Shown here: one piece after another, positions 26,577 through 34,944 of the stretch
How positions within the stretch are numbered: the first letter of the stretch is position 1
How the letters are laid out: every line of letters starts with the position of its first letter
NCBI GenBank assembly: GCA_003222895.1
Contig: QHXI01000116.1
Span: 1-64,000, forward strand
Length of the DNA: 64,000 nucleotides
DNA from: Acidobacteriota bacterium
GTDB taxonomy: Bacteria; Acidobacteriota; Blastocatellia; Pyrinomonadales; Pyrinomonadaceae
Direction: 5' to 3'
Program-made: the position numbers and the translations under genes
The notes under the pieces: generated by a model
What the model was told of the DNA's origin: nothing
Database searches by the model: none
Seen by the model: the letters and a program-made list of their open reading frames with translations, nothing else

Positions 26577-26997
26577 TCAGTTCCGGCGCATTTTTGCTCG
26601 TCAATAATGAATCAATCAACTCTGCGAGAGCCCGCGGCTCGAACGGTGTCGAGACGTATTCATCGCATCCCGCTTCAATGGCAATTCGGCGATATTCGTC
26701 TGCACCATACGCAGAGACCGCAACGATCGGGGTCGTGCGAAGGGACTGATACTGTCTGATCTGATGTGTAGCGTCAAGCCCATTCATCCCCGGCATCATC
26801 ACGTCCATAAGGATCAGATCGGGATGCTCGCTGCGGGCGATAGCGATCGCTTCTTCACCAGTTTCGGCTTCGATAACGCGATAGCCACGCTTGACCAGCC
26901 ACATTTTCATCATCAAACGCGTGTCGTCGAAATCTTCGACCAGAAGAATCGTAGACGCGGACTCTTGCCTTTGAAAGTTCATAGAAGTTTCCATCAC
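26548..26997 (-). CDS. Single-domain response regulator
   Basis: 149 residues: a receiver domain only. ILLVEDFDD gives the acidic pocket, D65 in [10 protein letters not shown] is the phosphoacceptor, and SAYG holds the switch serine. The usual lysine of the KPF motif is replaced by threonine (T117 in VSTPFEP), so phosphotransfer or signalling could be altered. There is no output domain and no kinase nearby. A GTG (26997) and downstream ATGs are possible starts. It overlaps the next gene by 29 bases. Confidence 0.85.
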   Translation of the reverse strand: MMETSMNFQRQESASTILLVEDFDDTRLMMKMWLVKRGYRVIEAETGEEAIAIARSEHPDLILMDVMMPGMNGLDATHQIRQYQSLRTTPIVAVSAYGADEYRRIAIEAGCDEYVSTPFEPRALAELIDSLLTSKNAPELNAEPTHFEH

Positions 26998-27023
26998 AGT
27001 TTCTTGGAGGATTGGGCAAGAGA

Positions 27024-27100
27024 TGGTACCCGCGGCAGGGGTCGAACCTGCGACCTTTCGCTCCGGAGGCGAACGCTCTAATCCACTGAGCTACGCGGGC
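27024..27100 (-). tRNA. tRNA-Arg (anticodon CCG)
   Basis: Read on the minus strand: acceptor GCCCGCG/CGCGGGT, D-stem GCTC/GAGC, anticodon stem TTCGC/GCGAA with loop CTCCGGA (anticodon CCG, codon CGG), T-loop TTCGACC, discriminator A and encoded CCA. 77 bases. Confidence 0.95.
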
Positions 27101-27219
27101 AAGTCCGGACAATTAGAAACATAACATAGCGAGATTGAGTCGGGCTAGCTTTGATTGGTGACGCAAATTGTCAATTGGGACAGAGTGAATTCGGTTAGTG
27201 GTAAGTGCAATCCGGCAAG

Positions 27220-27843
27220 TTACGAGTGTTTGATGATCACACCTTCGATGATATTCGCGACATTTTCGCAGCGATCGATGGCGGCTTCGAGCTTTTCGTA
27301 AACATCCTTCCACTTGATTACTTCCAGCGGGTCGCGGTTGTCATGAAACAGTCCGCCGACAGCGCGTTGATAAATATCATCGCCTTCATTTTCAAGCCGG
27401 TGGATCTCAACCAGCCGTTCGGTGACGCCTTTCGGTTTTTGGAGGATCGAAACCACTTCGTGAAGCTGTACGGCCATGCGTTGAATCACACCCGCCAATT
27501 GTTTTGCCGGCTCAGTCGTCTCATGAATATCGTACATGACTACGGCCCGCGCGGCGCCGTCGATCAGATCGACCACGTCATCCAGAGCTTTCGACATCAT
27601 GTAAATATCTTCGCGGTCGAACGGCGTAATGAACGATTGATTCAGACGCGTCGCAACATTGTGCGTCAAGTCGTCGCAGGCGTGTTCAATACTTTTGATG
27701 CGCTGCACGTACTCCTGATAATCGCCGTCGCGATGCGAGAGCATTTCGACCAGCGTTTTCGCGGCATCATTGATGTATGAAGTCATCTGCGCGAATAGCG
27801 TGAAATACTGTTCTTCGCGTGGCAAAAGCTTTCCGAATGGCAT
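27220..27843 (-). CDS. DUF47 / PhoU-like family protein
   Basis: 207 residues, all-helical, of the DUF47 family, usually encoded beside Pit-type phosphate transporters and thought to modulate them. Characteristic parts: IKSIEHACDDLTH, FDREDIYMMSKALDDVVDLI, and EGDDIYQRAVGGLF, which place acidic residues in metal-binding PhoU-like helices. No phosphate transporter gene is in the window. It is divergently placed from kdsD. Cytoplasmic. Confidence 0.9.
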   Translation of the reverse strand: MPFGKLLPREEQYFTLFAQMTSYINDAAKTLVEMLSHRDGDYQEYVQRIKSIEHACDDLTHNVATRLNQSFITPFDREDIYMMSKALDDVVDLIDGAARAVVMYDIHETTEPAKQLAGVIQRMAVQLHEVVSILQKPKGVTERLVEIHRLENEGDDIYQRAVGGLFHDNRDPLEVIKWKDVYEKLEAAIDRCENVANIIEGVIIKHS

Positions 27844-27998
27844 CGTTTACTCCAGCGTCTTCTGCGTCGACTGAAAAAGCGTCATTGTTTTTGCGGAGCG
27901 AAGATATTAGCCGAACCGCGCATTAGTGTCTACGTATTAACCGGAATTGCGCTGGGCGCTTGCAATTCACTCGTAGCGTCGTATATCAAGAAGCCTGC

Positions 27999-28988
27999 AT
28001 GACCGATAACTCTTCGTTTTCGCAAGTGGTTGAGTTGCTGCGGGCTGAGTCCGACGCGATCGCAAAAGCTGCCGCGCGTTTGCAGCAGGATGAGCTTGAG
28101 CGAGTGCTCGGCATTCTCAAGGACTGCAAAGGAAAAATCATTCTGCTCGGGGTCGGCAAGTCGGGCATCATCGCGCAGAAGATCGCGGCGACGATGACCA
28201 GCAGCGGCACCGCTGCGATTCATCTGCATCCGTCGGACGCTTTGCATGGCGGCCTGGGCATAGTTAATTCCGGCGATGTCGTGATCATGTTGAGCAACAG
28301 CGGTGAAACCGACGAGCTATTGGAGCTTCTGCCTTACCTGAAACGTCGTGACGTGCCGCTGGTTGCGATCGTCGGTAACGTTAAGTCAACGATCGCGCAA
28401 AAGTCAGATGCAGTGATTGACGCTTCCGTCGATCAGGAGGCGTGTCCCTTGAATCTCGCGCCGACGGCGAGCACGACCGTGTCGCTGGCTATTGGCGATG
28501 CACTGGCAATGACGCTGATGCGCGCGAAGGGCTTGACTGAAGAAGACTTTGCTTCGAACCATCCGGCCGGCCAACTTGGCAAGCGTTTGACGCTGCGCGT
28601 TGGAGACTTGATGCACAGCGGTAACGAGAATCCAACGATTGCGAGCGATGCGTCGTGGATGGACATCGTGGCGACGATCAGTCAATTCGGTTTAGGCGCC
28701 GTGAATGTGATCGATGGAGAAAAGAAACTTGCTGGGATAATTACGGATGGTGACGTGCGGCGTTCGTTGCAACGACTCGGGCCTCGCAATCTCGAGTTCG
28801 CGAATCTTAGCTGCGATGACTTGATGACCCGCAATCCTGTGGTGGCCGGCCCGGATATGCTCGCGTTCGACGCGCTGCATCTGATGGAGGATCGGCCTTC
28901 ACAAATTAACGTGTTGCCGGTTGTCGATGAAAATAATTTCTGCGTCGGATTGATTCGTTTGCATGACATCGTACGGAGTGGTTTGTGA
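27999..28988 (+). CDS. kdsD: Arabinose-5-phosphate isomerase (KpsF/GutQ/KdsD family)
   Basis: Interconverts ribulose 5-phosphate and arabinose 5-phosphate, the first step to Kdo for lipopolysaccharide. 329 residues from ATG 27999: a SIS domain (LLGVGKSGIIAQKIA, HPSDALHGGLG, LSNSGETDE) then two CBS domains (from VGDLMHSG and from LMTRNPVV). The order is typical. Its presence supports an outer membrane with Kdo-containing LPS. No other Kdo genes are close by. Confidence 0.93.
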   Translation: MTDNSSFSQVVELLRAESDAIAKAAARLQQDELERVLGILKDCKGKIILLGVGKSGIIAQKIAATMTSSGTAAIHLHPSDALHGGLGIVNSGDVVIMLSNSGETDELLELLPYLKRRDVPLVAIVGNVKSTIAQKSDAVIDASVDQEACPLNLAPTASTTVSLAIGDALAMTLMRAKGLTEEDFASNHPAGQLGKRLTLRVGDLMHSGNENPTIASDASWMDIVATISQFGLGAVNVIDGEKKLAGIITDGDVRRSLQRLGPRNLEFANLSCDDLMTRNPVVAGPDMLAFDALHLMEDRPSQINVLPVVDENNFCVGLIRLHDIVRSGL

Positions 28989-29073
28989 TTTTGGAGGGTG
29001 GCGGCTCGACACCGCTTTCATATTGAAAGTCTCTCCTCCGAAAATTACCCGAAGGAAAAAGGACGCATAGCCA

Positions 29074-29760
29074 ATGAAAGCTAAAGCTACTTCTGTCTGT
29101 TCTCTAATCCTCTTGGCGCTTCTTAGTTGCTTGAATACGTTCGCTCAGGAATCAGCCTCGCGCGGCCGCCGCGCCACCAACGCTCCCACGGGCGAGGCGA
29201 CGATTACCGTTACTGAACAATTCTTAAATTCGTTTCTCACCGCCGTCTTCGACAACTTGAATGAACCATCCATGCCTTTGACTGTCGGAGGCGCAAAATC
29301 GGGTCCTGACTGCGCCAGCGAGATTCGTTTGAAGCGCGAAGCCGGTGGCGTTCGTACCGCGGTGCATTTCGAGAATGGAAGAATCGTTGGGCCGTTGGCG
29401 TTTGCGGGCGCGTACAACTCAGGTCTGATGGGCTGTATTGAATTCTCTGGCTGGGCGGATTCGGAAGTTGTGCTCGAATACGACAACGCACGGCGCGCGT
29501 TGGTGGCGCGGTTTCGCCTGCGCGACATTCACTTGAACAATACACCCGCAGTCTTGAATGGGCCGCTGCTCAGCATGGTCCAGAGCACGATCGACAGCCG
29601 CTACAACCCCGTAGAATTGTTCACGCTCGAGAAACTTTCGACGCGCGTCGACATCCAACCCGCCGGCGGAGCGCTGCAATTGCGTGCCCGAGAAATTCGG
29701 CCGGAGATTACGCCTTCGGCGTTGACGCTGCACATCATTTACGAGTTTGTTCGTGGCTAA
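29074..29760 (+). CDS. Secreted protein of unknown function
   Basis: 228 residues with a signal peptide (SLILLALLSCLNTFAQ). The mature part is beta-rich, with ATITVTEQFLNSFLTAVFDN, FSGWADSEVVLEYDN and a C-terminal LTLHIIYEFV. No catalytic motif or family is recognised. The stop codon abuts a TGTCAG-ended inverted repeat, which separates it from the S9 peptidase gene. Probably periplasmic. Confidence 0.65.
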   Translation: MKAKATSVCSLILLALLSCLNTFAQESASRGRRATNAPTGEATITVTEQFLNSFLTAVFDNLNEPSMPLTVGGAKSGPDCASEIRLKREAGGVRTAVHFENGRIVGPLAFAGAYNSGLMGCIEFSGWADSEVVLEYDNARRALVARFRLRDIHLNNTPAVLNGPLLSMVQSTIDSRYNPVELFTLEKLSTRVDIQPAGGALQLRAREIRPEITPSALTLHIIYEFVRG

Positions 29761-29887
29761 GTGTCAGAACCGGGAGCGGTAGCGACCGGATCATGTGAAT
29801 CTTCTGGTGATACTTCTTATCGCTCGGTCAATATCCTGTTCATATGGAACTTCTTGATCTGGTCGCTACCGCTCCCGGTTCTGACAC
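29761..29887. repeat. TGTCAG-ended inverted repeat, copy 2
   Basis: Left arm 29761-29790 and right arm 29858-29887 are reverse complements over 30 bases with one mismatch; ends GTGTCAGAACC and GGTTCTGACAC. It starts at the first base after a stop codon. The loop is about 67 bases. Confidence 0.85.
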
Positions 29888-29950
29888 ATCTTCTGATAGA
29901 ATTCGCGCTCTCGAAGAGCCAAATCCATTTTCTTGTTTGGAGGTTTCCCC

Positions 29951-32422
29951 ATGCGAAAGCTTCGTTTCTTATTCGCTGCCGCATTCGTTTTAGCAGCCGC
30001 ATCACTTCAGTTTGCGCAGACGCCCAGCGGGCCACGTTACATGACGCCGCCAAAGGGAGTCGTCGATGCCTTCGACGCGCCGCCTTTGCCTGCGGCGATC
30101 TTGAGTCCGTCGAAGCAAGTCATTGCGCTGACCTATCGTCGACCATACCCGACAATTGCGGAACTCTCGCAGCCGATACTGCGGCTGGCGGGAGCGCGTG
30201 TGAATCCAAGGACGAATGGTCCGCAACGCACGGCGAACATTTATGCGATCACCCTGAGGAAGATTTCTGACGGTGCAGAGACGAAGGTGATGGTGCCGCC
30301 GCAAGCGAACCTCTCGAACATTCATTTCTCGCCAGACGGTGCGCATATATCTTTTCTGAATACGAAACCGACGGGGATCGAATTATGGCTCGCGGACACG
30401 GCAACAGGTCGCGCGCGACTAGTCAGCGGAGTCGATCGGTTGAATGCAACTACTGGCGATCCGTGCGACTGGCTGCATGACAATAAGACTTTGATTTGCC
30501 AGTTCGTGCCAAATGGACGCGGACCAGCTCCCGCGGAACCGACCGTGCCGACTGGCCCAAACATTCAGGAGAATGTTGGCAAAGCCGCGCCGGCGCCGAC
30601 TTTTGAAGACATGCTCAAGACCGCGCACGACGATGATTTGTTTGCATATTACTTCACGAGTCAGATCGCGGCGATCGACAGCACCAACGGCCGCAAGACG
30701 CTGATTGGCAAACCGGGAATTTTTGACAGCGTCGCTCCTTCACCAAGCGGCGAATACTTGTTAGTCACAAGCATCAAACGTCCGTTCTCGCATTTGATTC
30801 CCCTGAATGGCTTTCCTGAAGACGTTGAAGTTTGGACCCGCGCGGGTCAGCTCGCGAAAAACATCGCCGACCTGCCATCGCGCGAAGGCGTGCCGCTCAC
30901 GGGCGTGCAGACCGGGCCGCGCGGAATTCACTGGCGACACGATCAACCGGCCGTGGTGCTGTGGGCTGAAGCGCTCGACGGCGGTGACCTGAAAAACAAG
31001 GTTCCGTTCCGCGACAAGGTGATGTCGCTGTCGGCGCCTTTCACGGAAGCGCCGGCTGAGTTCGCGAAAACTGAATGGCGCTATGGAGGAATTTCTTTCA
31101 CTGAGAAAGGCGTAGCGCTGTTGACTGAGAACGATCGCGCGACGCGCCACGTGCGCACGTGGGTAATAGCGAGTGCGCCGCGCAAACTCTGGGATCGGCG
31201 GCAGGATGCAGCTTACGAAAATCCTGGAACTCCGGTCATTCGTCGCGATAGTGGTGCCGGCGGATTCGGCGCCGGTGGCGGCTTCGGCGGCGGAGGCGAA
31301 GCGGGCGCAATTATGCAGAGCGGCGATTATATCTTTCTCACCGGCCAGGGTTCTTCGCCTGAAGGCGATCGGCCATTCATCGATCGGTTGAATCTCACAA
31401 CGTTCGAGACTGAACGACTGTTTCGCAGCGACGCGAAGGCCTACGAGACAGTGATCGCTCCGCTCGATGATCAGGCAAAGACAATCCTGACGCGTTATGA
31501 AACCCCGAACGATCCGCCGAACTATTACATTCGAGATCTGACTAGCAACGCGCGCAAAGCTGTTACCGATTTCAAAGATCCGCAGCCACAGATGCGCGGC
31601 GTCACGCATCAATTCATCACGTATCAACGGAAGGATGGCGTGAAGCTTCAAGCGACGCTGTATCTGCCGCCGGGTTACCAGCCGGGCACGCGTCTGCCGG
31701 TGATCATGTGGGCGTATCCGCGCGAGTTCGGCGATGCCGACTCAGCAAGTCAAATTACCGGCTCGCCCAATCGATTCACGATCGTCAGCGGTTACTCGCA
31801 CATGTTTCTGCTTTTGTCTGGATACGCGATCCTCGATAACCCTACGATGCCGATTGTCGGACCGGGCGAAACCGCTAACGATCATTATGTCGAGCAACTT
31901 GTTGCCAGCGCCCAAGCGGCGATAGATAAAGTCGTGGACCTGGGAATCGGCGATCGAGATCGCATCGGGGTCGGTGGTCACAGCTACGGGGCGTTCATGA
32001 CGGCGAATCTGTTGGCGCACTCGCGTCTGTTCCGGGCCGGCTTTGCTGAAAGCGGCGCGTACAATCGCTCGCTCACTCCGTTTGGCTTTCAGAGCGAGCG
32101 ACGTACATTCTGGGAGGTTCCCGATCTCTACGCAAAGATGTCCCCGTTCTGGTATGCGAAGGATGTGAAGGATCCGATTCTGCTGATGCACGGCGAGGCA
32201 GACGACAACTCAGGAACTTTTCCGATTCAGTCAGAGCGTTTCTATATGGCTTTGAAAGGCCAGGGCGCGACCGTGCGTTATGTCACGCTGCCGTTCGAGG
32301 CGCATGGCTACGCAGGACGCGAGACGCTGTTACACGTGCTGGCGGAACGACTGAATTGGTTTGATAAGTATGTGAAGAATGCGCCGCCGCGGACGACAGA
32401 AAAAACGGCGGACAATCAATAA
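29951..32422 (+). CDS. Secreted S9 family (prolyl oligopeptidase-like) serine peptidase
   Basis: 823 residues. The ATG at 29951 opens a signal peptide (LRFLFAAAFVLAAASLQFAQ). The N-terminal beta-propeller contains repeats such as ISFLNTKPTGIELWLADTAT; the C-terminal alpha/beta-hydrolase has the catalytic serine (about 678) in GGHSYGAF, aspartate in LMHGEADDNSG and histidine in PFEAHGYAG. Two-domain members cleave short peptides after small or proline residues. A glycine-rich stretch (FGAGGGFGGGGE) lies in the propeller. It converges on the kinase gene, with a seven-base overlap. Confidence 0.9.
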   Translation: MRKLRFLFAAAFVLAAASLQFAQTPSGPRYMTPPKGVVDAFDAPPLPAAILSPSKQVIALTYRRPYPTIAELSQPILRLAGARVNPRTNGPQRTANIYAITLRKISDGAETKVMVPPQANLSNIHFSPDGAHISFLNTKPTGIELWLADTATGRARLVSGVDRLNATTGDPCDWLHDNKTLICQFVPNGRGPAPAEPTVPTGPNIQENVGKAAPAPTFEDMLKTAHDDDLFAYYFTSQIAAIDSTNGRKTLIGKPGIFDSVAPSPSGEYLLVTSIKRPFSHLIPLNGFPEDVEVWTRAGQLAKNIADLPSREGVPLTGVQTGPRGIHWRHDQPAVVLWAEALDGGDLKNKVPFRDKVMSLSAPFTEAPAEFAKTEWRYGGISFTEKGVALLTENDRATRHVRTWVIASAPRKLWDRRQDAAYENPGTPVIRRDSGAGGFGAGGGFGGGGEAGAIMQSGDYIFLTGQGSSPEGDRPFIDRLNLTTFETERLFRSDAKAYETVIAPLDDQAKTILTRYETPNDPPNYYIRDLTSNARKAVTDFKDPQPQMRGVTHQFITYQRKDGVKLQATLYLPPGYQPGTRLPVIMWAYPREFGDADSASQITGSPNRFTIVSGYSHMFLLLSGYAILDNPTMPIVGPGETANDHYVEQLVASAQAAIDKVVDLGIGDRDRIGVGGHSYGAFMTANLLAHSRLFRAGFAESGAYNRSLTPFGFQSERRTFWEVPDLYAKMSPFWYAKDVKDPILLMHGEADDNSGTFPIQSERFYMALKGQGATVRYVTLPFEAHGYAGRETLLHVLAERLNWFDKYVKNAPPRTTEKTADNQ

Positions 32423-34086
32423 GTCGGCGTGCGGTTTTGCGGGGTGACGGTCAAGCGCGTGCGCATGCGTTGCTGCCAGAGGCTTTTCTCGCCTTCTGCT
32501 TCATCGATATGACTCATGACTTCGCTGAGTGCTTCGCCGCCCAACTGTCTCATCTTTAAGTAAAGCAGCGCTGGGACAATCGACATCAACGGCATCACGA
32601 ATATCGTGGTTAACGAGGTAAATTGTGCCGTGACTTTCACGCCGCGACCCATCTTAACGTCGCGATTTATTCCGATCAGGCGAACCATAATTAGGTTGAC
32701 GATTGACGGTGTTATGATTTGAAAGATGCAAACTACTATCACGGTCCACCACGATCGCGACGCCAGTTGGCGCGCGCGCTTCAATGCGGGCTTACCTTGA
32801 ATGCCTTCCAGCAACACCACGGGCGACCAGAACAGATAACGGATAGTCATCACGAACCCGGGGATGATGAATAAGATCCACCCGATAAGAATTCGCAGAA
32901 AGACCCGCAGGCCGGTGCGCAAGAACGGCCGCCATCGCTGACGTAAAACATCAAAACCTATACGCAGCTCGACCGGTTTGAGAGGAGCGCCAGCCAACTG
33001 CGTGACAATCACCGCGGTGACCGCCGAAATCAGCCAGGCGGCGAACAAAGTCGCCGGGATTTGCAGCAGTCCAACGCAAGCCGCGGTTATGCCGAACGCG
33101 AGTTTCGAAAGACGCGGTTGGGCGATCTGAAGCGCGGCCAACATTATGGTCAGGATGATAACCGGAATATGGGCGAAAAATGATAGTCGCAGAAACTTCG
33201 GGAAATATTCACTGTAAAGGGCGAACGCCCGTCGATAAAGCGTGCCTAACCCATCGGCATTCGCGCGCATTGCGTTTGCGAAGGCCATTGCTGTTTGCGG
33301 GCGCGCGGCCGGATCTTTTTCCAAAGCCGACATTACTACGCGAGACACACGCTTCGGCAGTTTCTTGTTGAGTTCGCGCACGGGCGTGGGCTGAACTTCC
33401 TTGTGCGAGGTAATGATCGAAGTCGTCTCGCCGGTGAACGGCGTCGCGCCCGTCAGCATCTGATAAGCAATGATGCCGAGGCTGTAGATGTCCGAACGCG
33501 CATCGAGATGTTCGCCGCGACATTGTTCCGGCGACATGTAAAGCGGCGTTCCCAGAATCGAGCCGACGCGCGTCAACCCGCTTGCTGCTGCGGTCGAATT
33601 CGGCGCCATCGTCAAATATCCTCCGGCGACAGTTGGTCTCGCTCGGGAAGAGAGGCGCGTGTTCTGATCGTTTTCCTGCAGCAACTGAGTCGCCAGCGCA
33701 TCTTCGTCCGGCGCGTCCTGCGGTTGAATCAAAGTTGCTGCTTCGAGATCGCCAATTGGTGCAGGCGCCGTGGCCGCAGAGGCGCCGGCCTTTCCCACGG
33801 CGCGAGACGACGGAATCAATGTCGCAGGTTCTTCTACTGAGGACGATTTAGGAAGAAACGCGGTTTCTGGCGTCGTTGCTTCGGCAAGTTTGGCGATTCC
33901 AAAATCGAGCACCTTCACGCGATAGCCGCCCAGGCCATTCGGTTCCAGCCAGATATTGTCAGGCTTCAGATCGCGATGCACGATCCCTTGCTGATGCGCT
34001 TCGTGCACAGCGGAACAAACTTGCTCGAGAATATCCACGACCCAATACAGCGGCAGGCGATTTTCTTCAGTGAGAACGTCGCTCAA
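32416..34086 (-). CDS. Ser/Thr protein kinase with membrane domain, main part (broken gene)
   Basis: Most of a Hanks-type kinase. The frame begins at TTG 34086 (reading LSDVLTEENR) and holds HRDLKPDN, DFGIAKL, GTPLYMSPEQ and DIYSLGIIAYQM. The segment from DFG to the APE-like motif is enlarged by about 95 residues of alanine/threonine-rich sequence with two ATLI motifs. After the kinase come several transmembrane helices (from about residue 300, SFFAHIPVIILTIML), a DUF975-like membrane domain, and a short tail. The N-lobe lies in a different frame just upstream; about 30 residues (alpha-C to hinge) are missing between them, so no working kinase can be made unless the sequence is wrong. Confidence 0.8.
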   Translation of the reverse strand: MSDVLTEENRLPLYWVVDILEQVCSAVHEAHQQGIVHRDLKPDNIWLEPNGLGGYRVKVLDFGIAKLAEATTPETAFLPKSSSVEEPATLIPSSRAVGKAGASAATAPAPIGDLEAATLIQPQDAPDEDALATQLLQENDQNTRLSSRARPTVAGGYLTMAPNSTAAASGLTRVGSILGTPLYMSPEQCRGEHLDARSDIYSLGIIAYQMLTGATPFTGETTSIITSHKEVQPTPVRELNKKLPKRVSRVVMSALEKDPAARPQTAMAFANAMRANADGLGTLYRRAFALYSEYFPKFLRLSFFAHIPVIILTIMLAALQIAQPRLSKLAFGITAACVGLLQIPATLFAAWLISAVTAVIVTQLAGAPLKPVELRIGFDVLRQRWRPFLRTGLRVFLRILIGWILFIIPGFVMTIRYLFWSPVVLLEGIQGKPALKRARQLASRSWWTVIVVCIFQIITPSIVNLIMVRLIGINRDVKMGRGVKVTAQFTSLTTIFVMPLMSIVPALLYLKMRQLGGEALSEVMSHIDEAEGEKSLWQQRMRTRLTVTPQNRTPTY

Positions 34087-34307
34087 CGTACACGCAAGCG
34101 TCCGGCGGCGCGCGCTTCGCGTTTGAAGCGCTCGACGAATTCCTCGTTGCGCATGAATTGCGGCGCGATCAATTTCAACGCAACGTATCGTTCCGTGCCG
34201 AGGTGCGTGGCCAGGTACACTGCACCCATGCCGCCCTTGCCGAGCAAGCGCTCGAGGCGGTACTTCTCGTCTAAGACCTGTCCGACATATTGTTCGAGTT
34301 TGGTCAT
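34083..34307 (-). CDS. Ser/Thr protein kinase, N-lobe fragment
   Basis: Start of the same kinase: YRLERLLGKGGMGAVYLA is the glycine-rich loop and VALKLI has the ATP-anchoring lysine. The fragment stops after AAGRLRVR at TGA (34083-34085), overlapping the next frame as TTGA. In homologues LRHPNVV and a hinge of the EYLDG type follow, and then CTLSDVL, which appears only in the other frame. A deletion of about 95 bases that shifted frame explains both halves. Confidence 0.8.
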   Translation of the reverse strand: MTKLEQYVGQVLDEKYRLERLLGKGGMGAVYLATHLGTERYVALKLIAPQFMRNEEFVERFKREARAAGRLRVR

Positions 34308-34318
34308 GCGATGAAGTT

Positions 34319-34424
34319 AGCCACGGAGAGGCTCTAAAAGCACAAAAGAATTCCTCATTAGGAATCTACTCGTTAGTAAACTGTTGGTTCTCTTTTTTTG
34401 AGCCTTTTGTGCCTTCTTGTGGCC
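34319..34424. repeat. Low-complexity inverted repeat before the kinase gene
   Basis: Left arm AGCCACGGAGAGGCTCTAAA and following bases (34319-34350) against right arm TTTTTTTGAGCCTTTTGTGC and on to GGCC (34393-34424). The period is nearer nine than seven (GGCACAAAA-like). The loop holds a small hairpin ATTCCTcattAGGAAT. It starts 12 bases from the kinase ATG. Confidence 0.65.
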
Positions 34425-34429
34425 GAAAG

Positions 34430-34897
34430 CTAATCCCAATACGGCTCGTGCCAATTGCGCTTTCGCAGTTGCTCGTCTGTCCAAAACCCTTTTAGCAATT
34501 CAATACGAGCGACGTCCTCGTCAGGTTTCGCCACCACCGTAACGACGTCGTAACGATAAGGCGCTTTCATCAAACCGAACATTCTACGATAGCCCCGCGC
34601 GGCCCGCGCAATTTGACGCTGCTTGCGCCGATCGACATTCGTTTGCGGGGGAGCGAACTGATCGGATGCGCGGGTTTTTACTTCGATGAAGCAGAGTAGC
34701 GGACCATCGTAAGCGACAATGTCGATCTCGGCATTGACGATCAGATCGCGAAGGTTCCGACCAATTGGCAAACTGAAATTCGCCGCGACGATGTGATAAC
34801 CTGCGCGCTCTAAATGTTCGAGAGCCAAAGCCTCTCCGCGCTCTCCGAGTTCAAAGTGCTGAGCGCGCGCTGGTATTGATTGGACCGATTCGCGCAT
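34430..34897 (-). CDS. YraN/UPF0102 family protein
   Basis: 155 residues of the YraN family, predicted endonuclease-like proteins with a PD-(D/E)xK-type fold; the role is not established. ELGERGEALALEHLERAGY, then AEIDIVAYDGPLLCFIEVK and DRRKQRQIARAA carry the family pattern (Glu, Asp and Glu-x-Lys). It follows the membrane protein gene by 47 bases on the same strand. Confidence 0.9.
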   Translation of the reverse strand: MRESVQSIPARAQHFELGERGEALALEHLERAGYHIVAANFSLPIGRNLRDLIVNAEIDIVAYDGPLLCFIEVKTRASDQFAPPQTNVDRRKQRQIARAARGYRRMFGLMKAPYRYDVVTVVAKPDEDVARIELLKGFWTDEQLRKRNWHEPYWD

Positions 34898-34944
34898 TCG
34901 TCGCCGTTATTCGTTCGGTTCCGATTCCTTCTTTTTGAAGATAG

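Noticed and set aside
29761-30270. Plus-strand frame starting at the inverted repeat
   Set aside because: It overlaps the start of the S9 peptidase in another frame and begins inside a repeat.
30761-31651. 296-codon minus-strand frame
   Set aside because: Shadow of the S9 peptidase gene.
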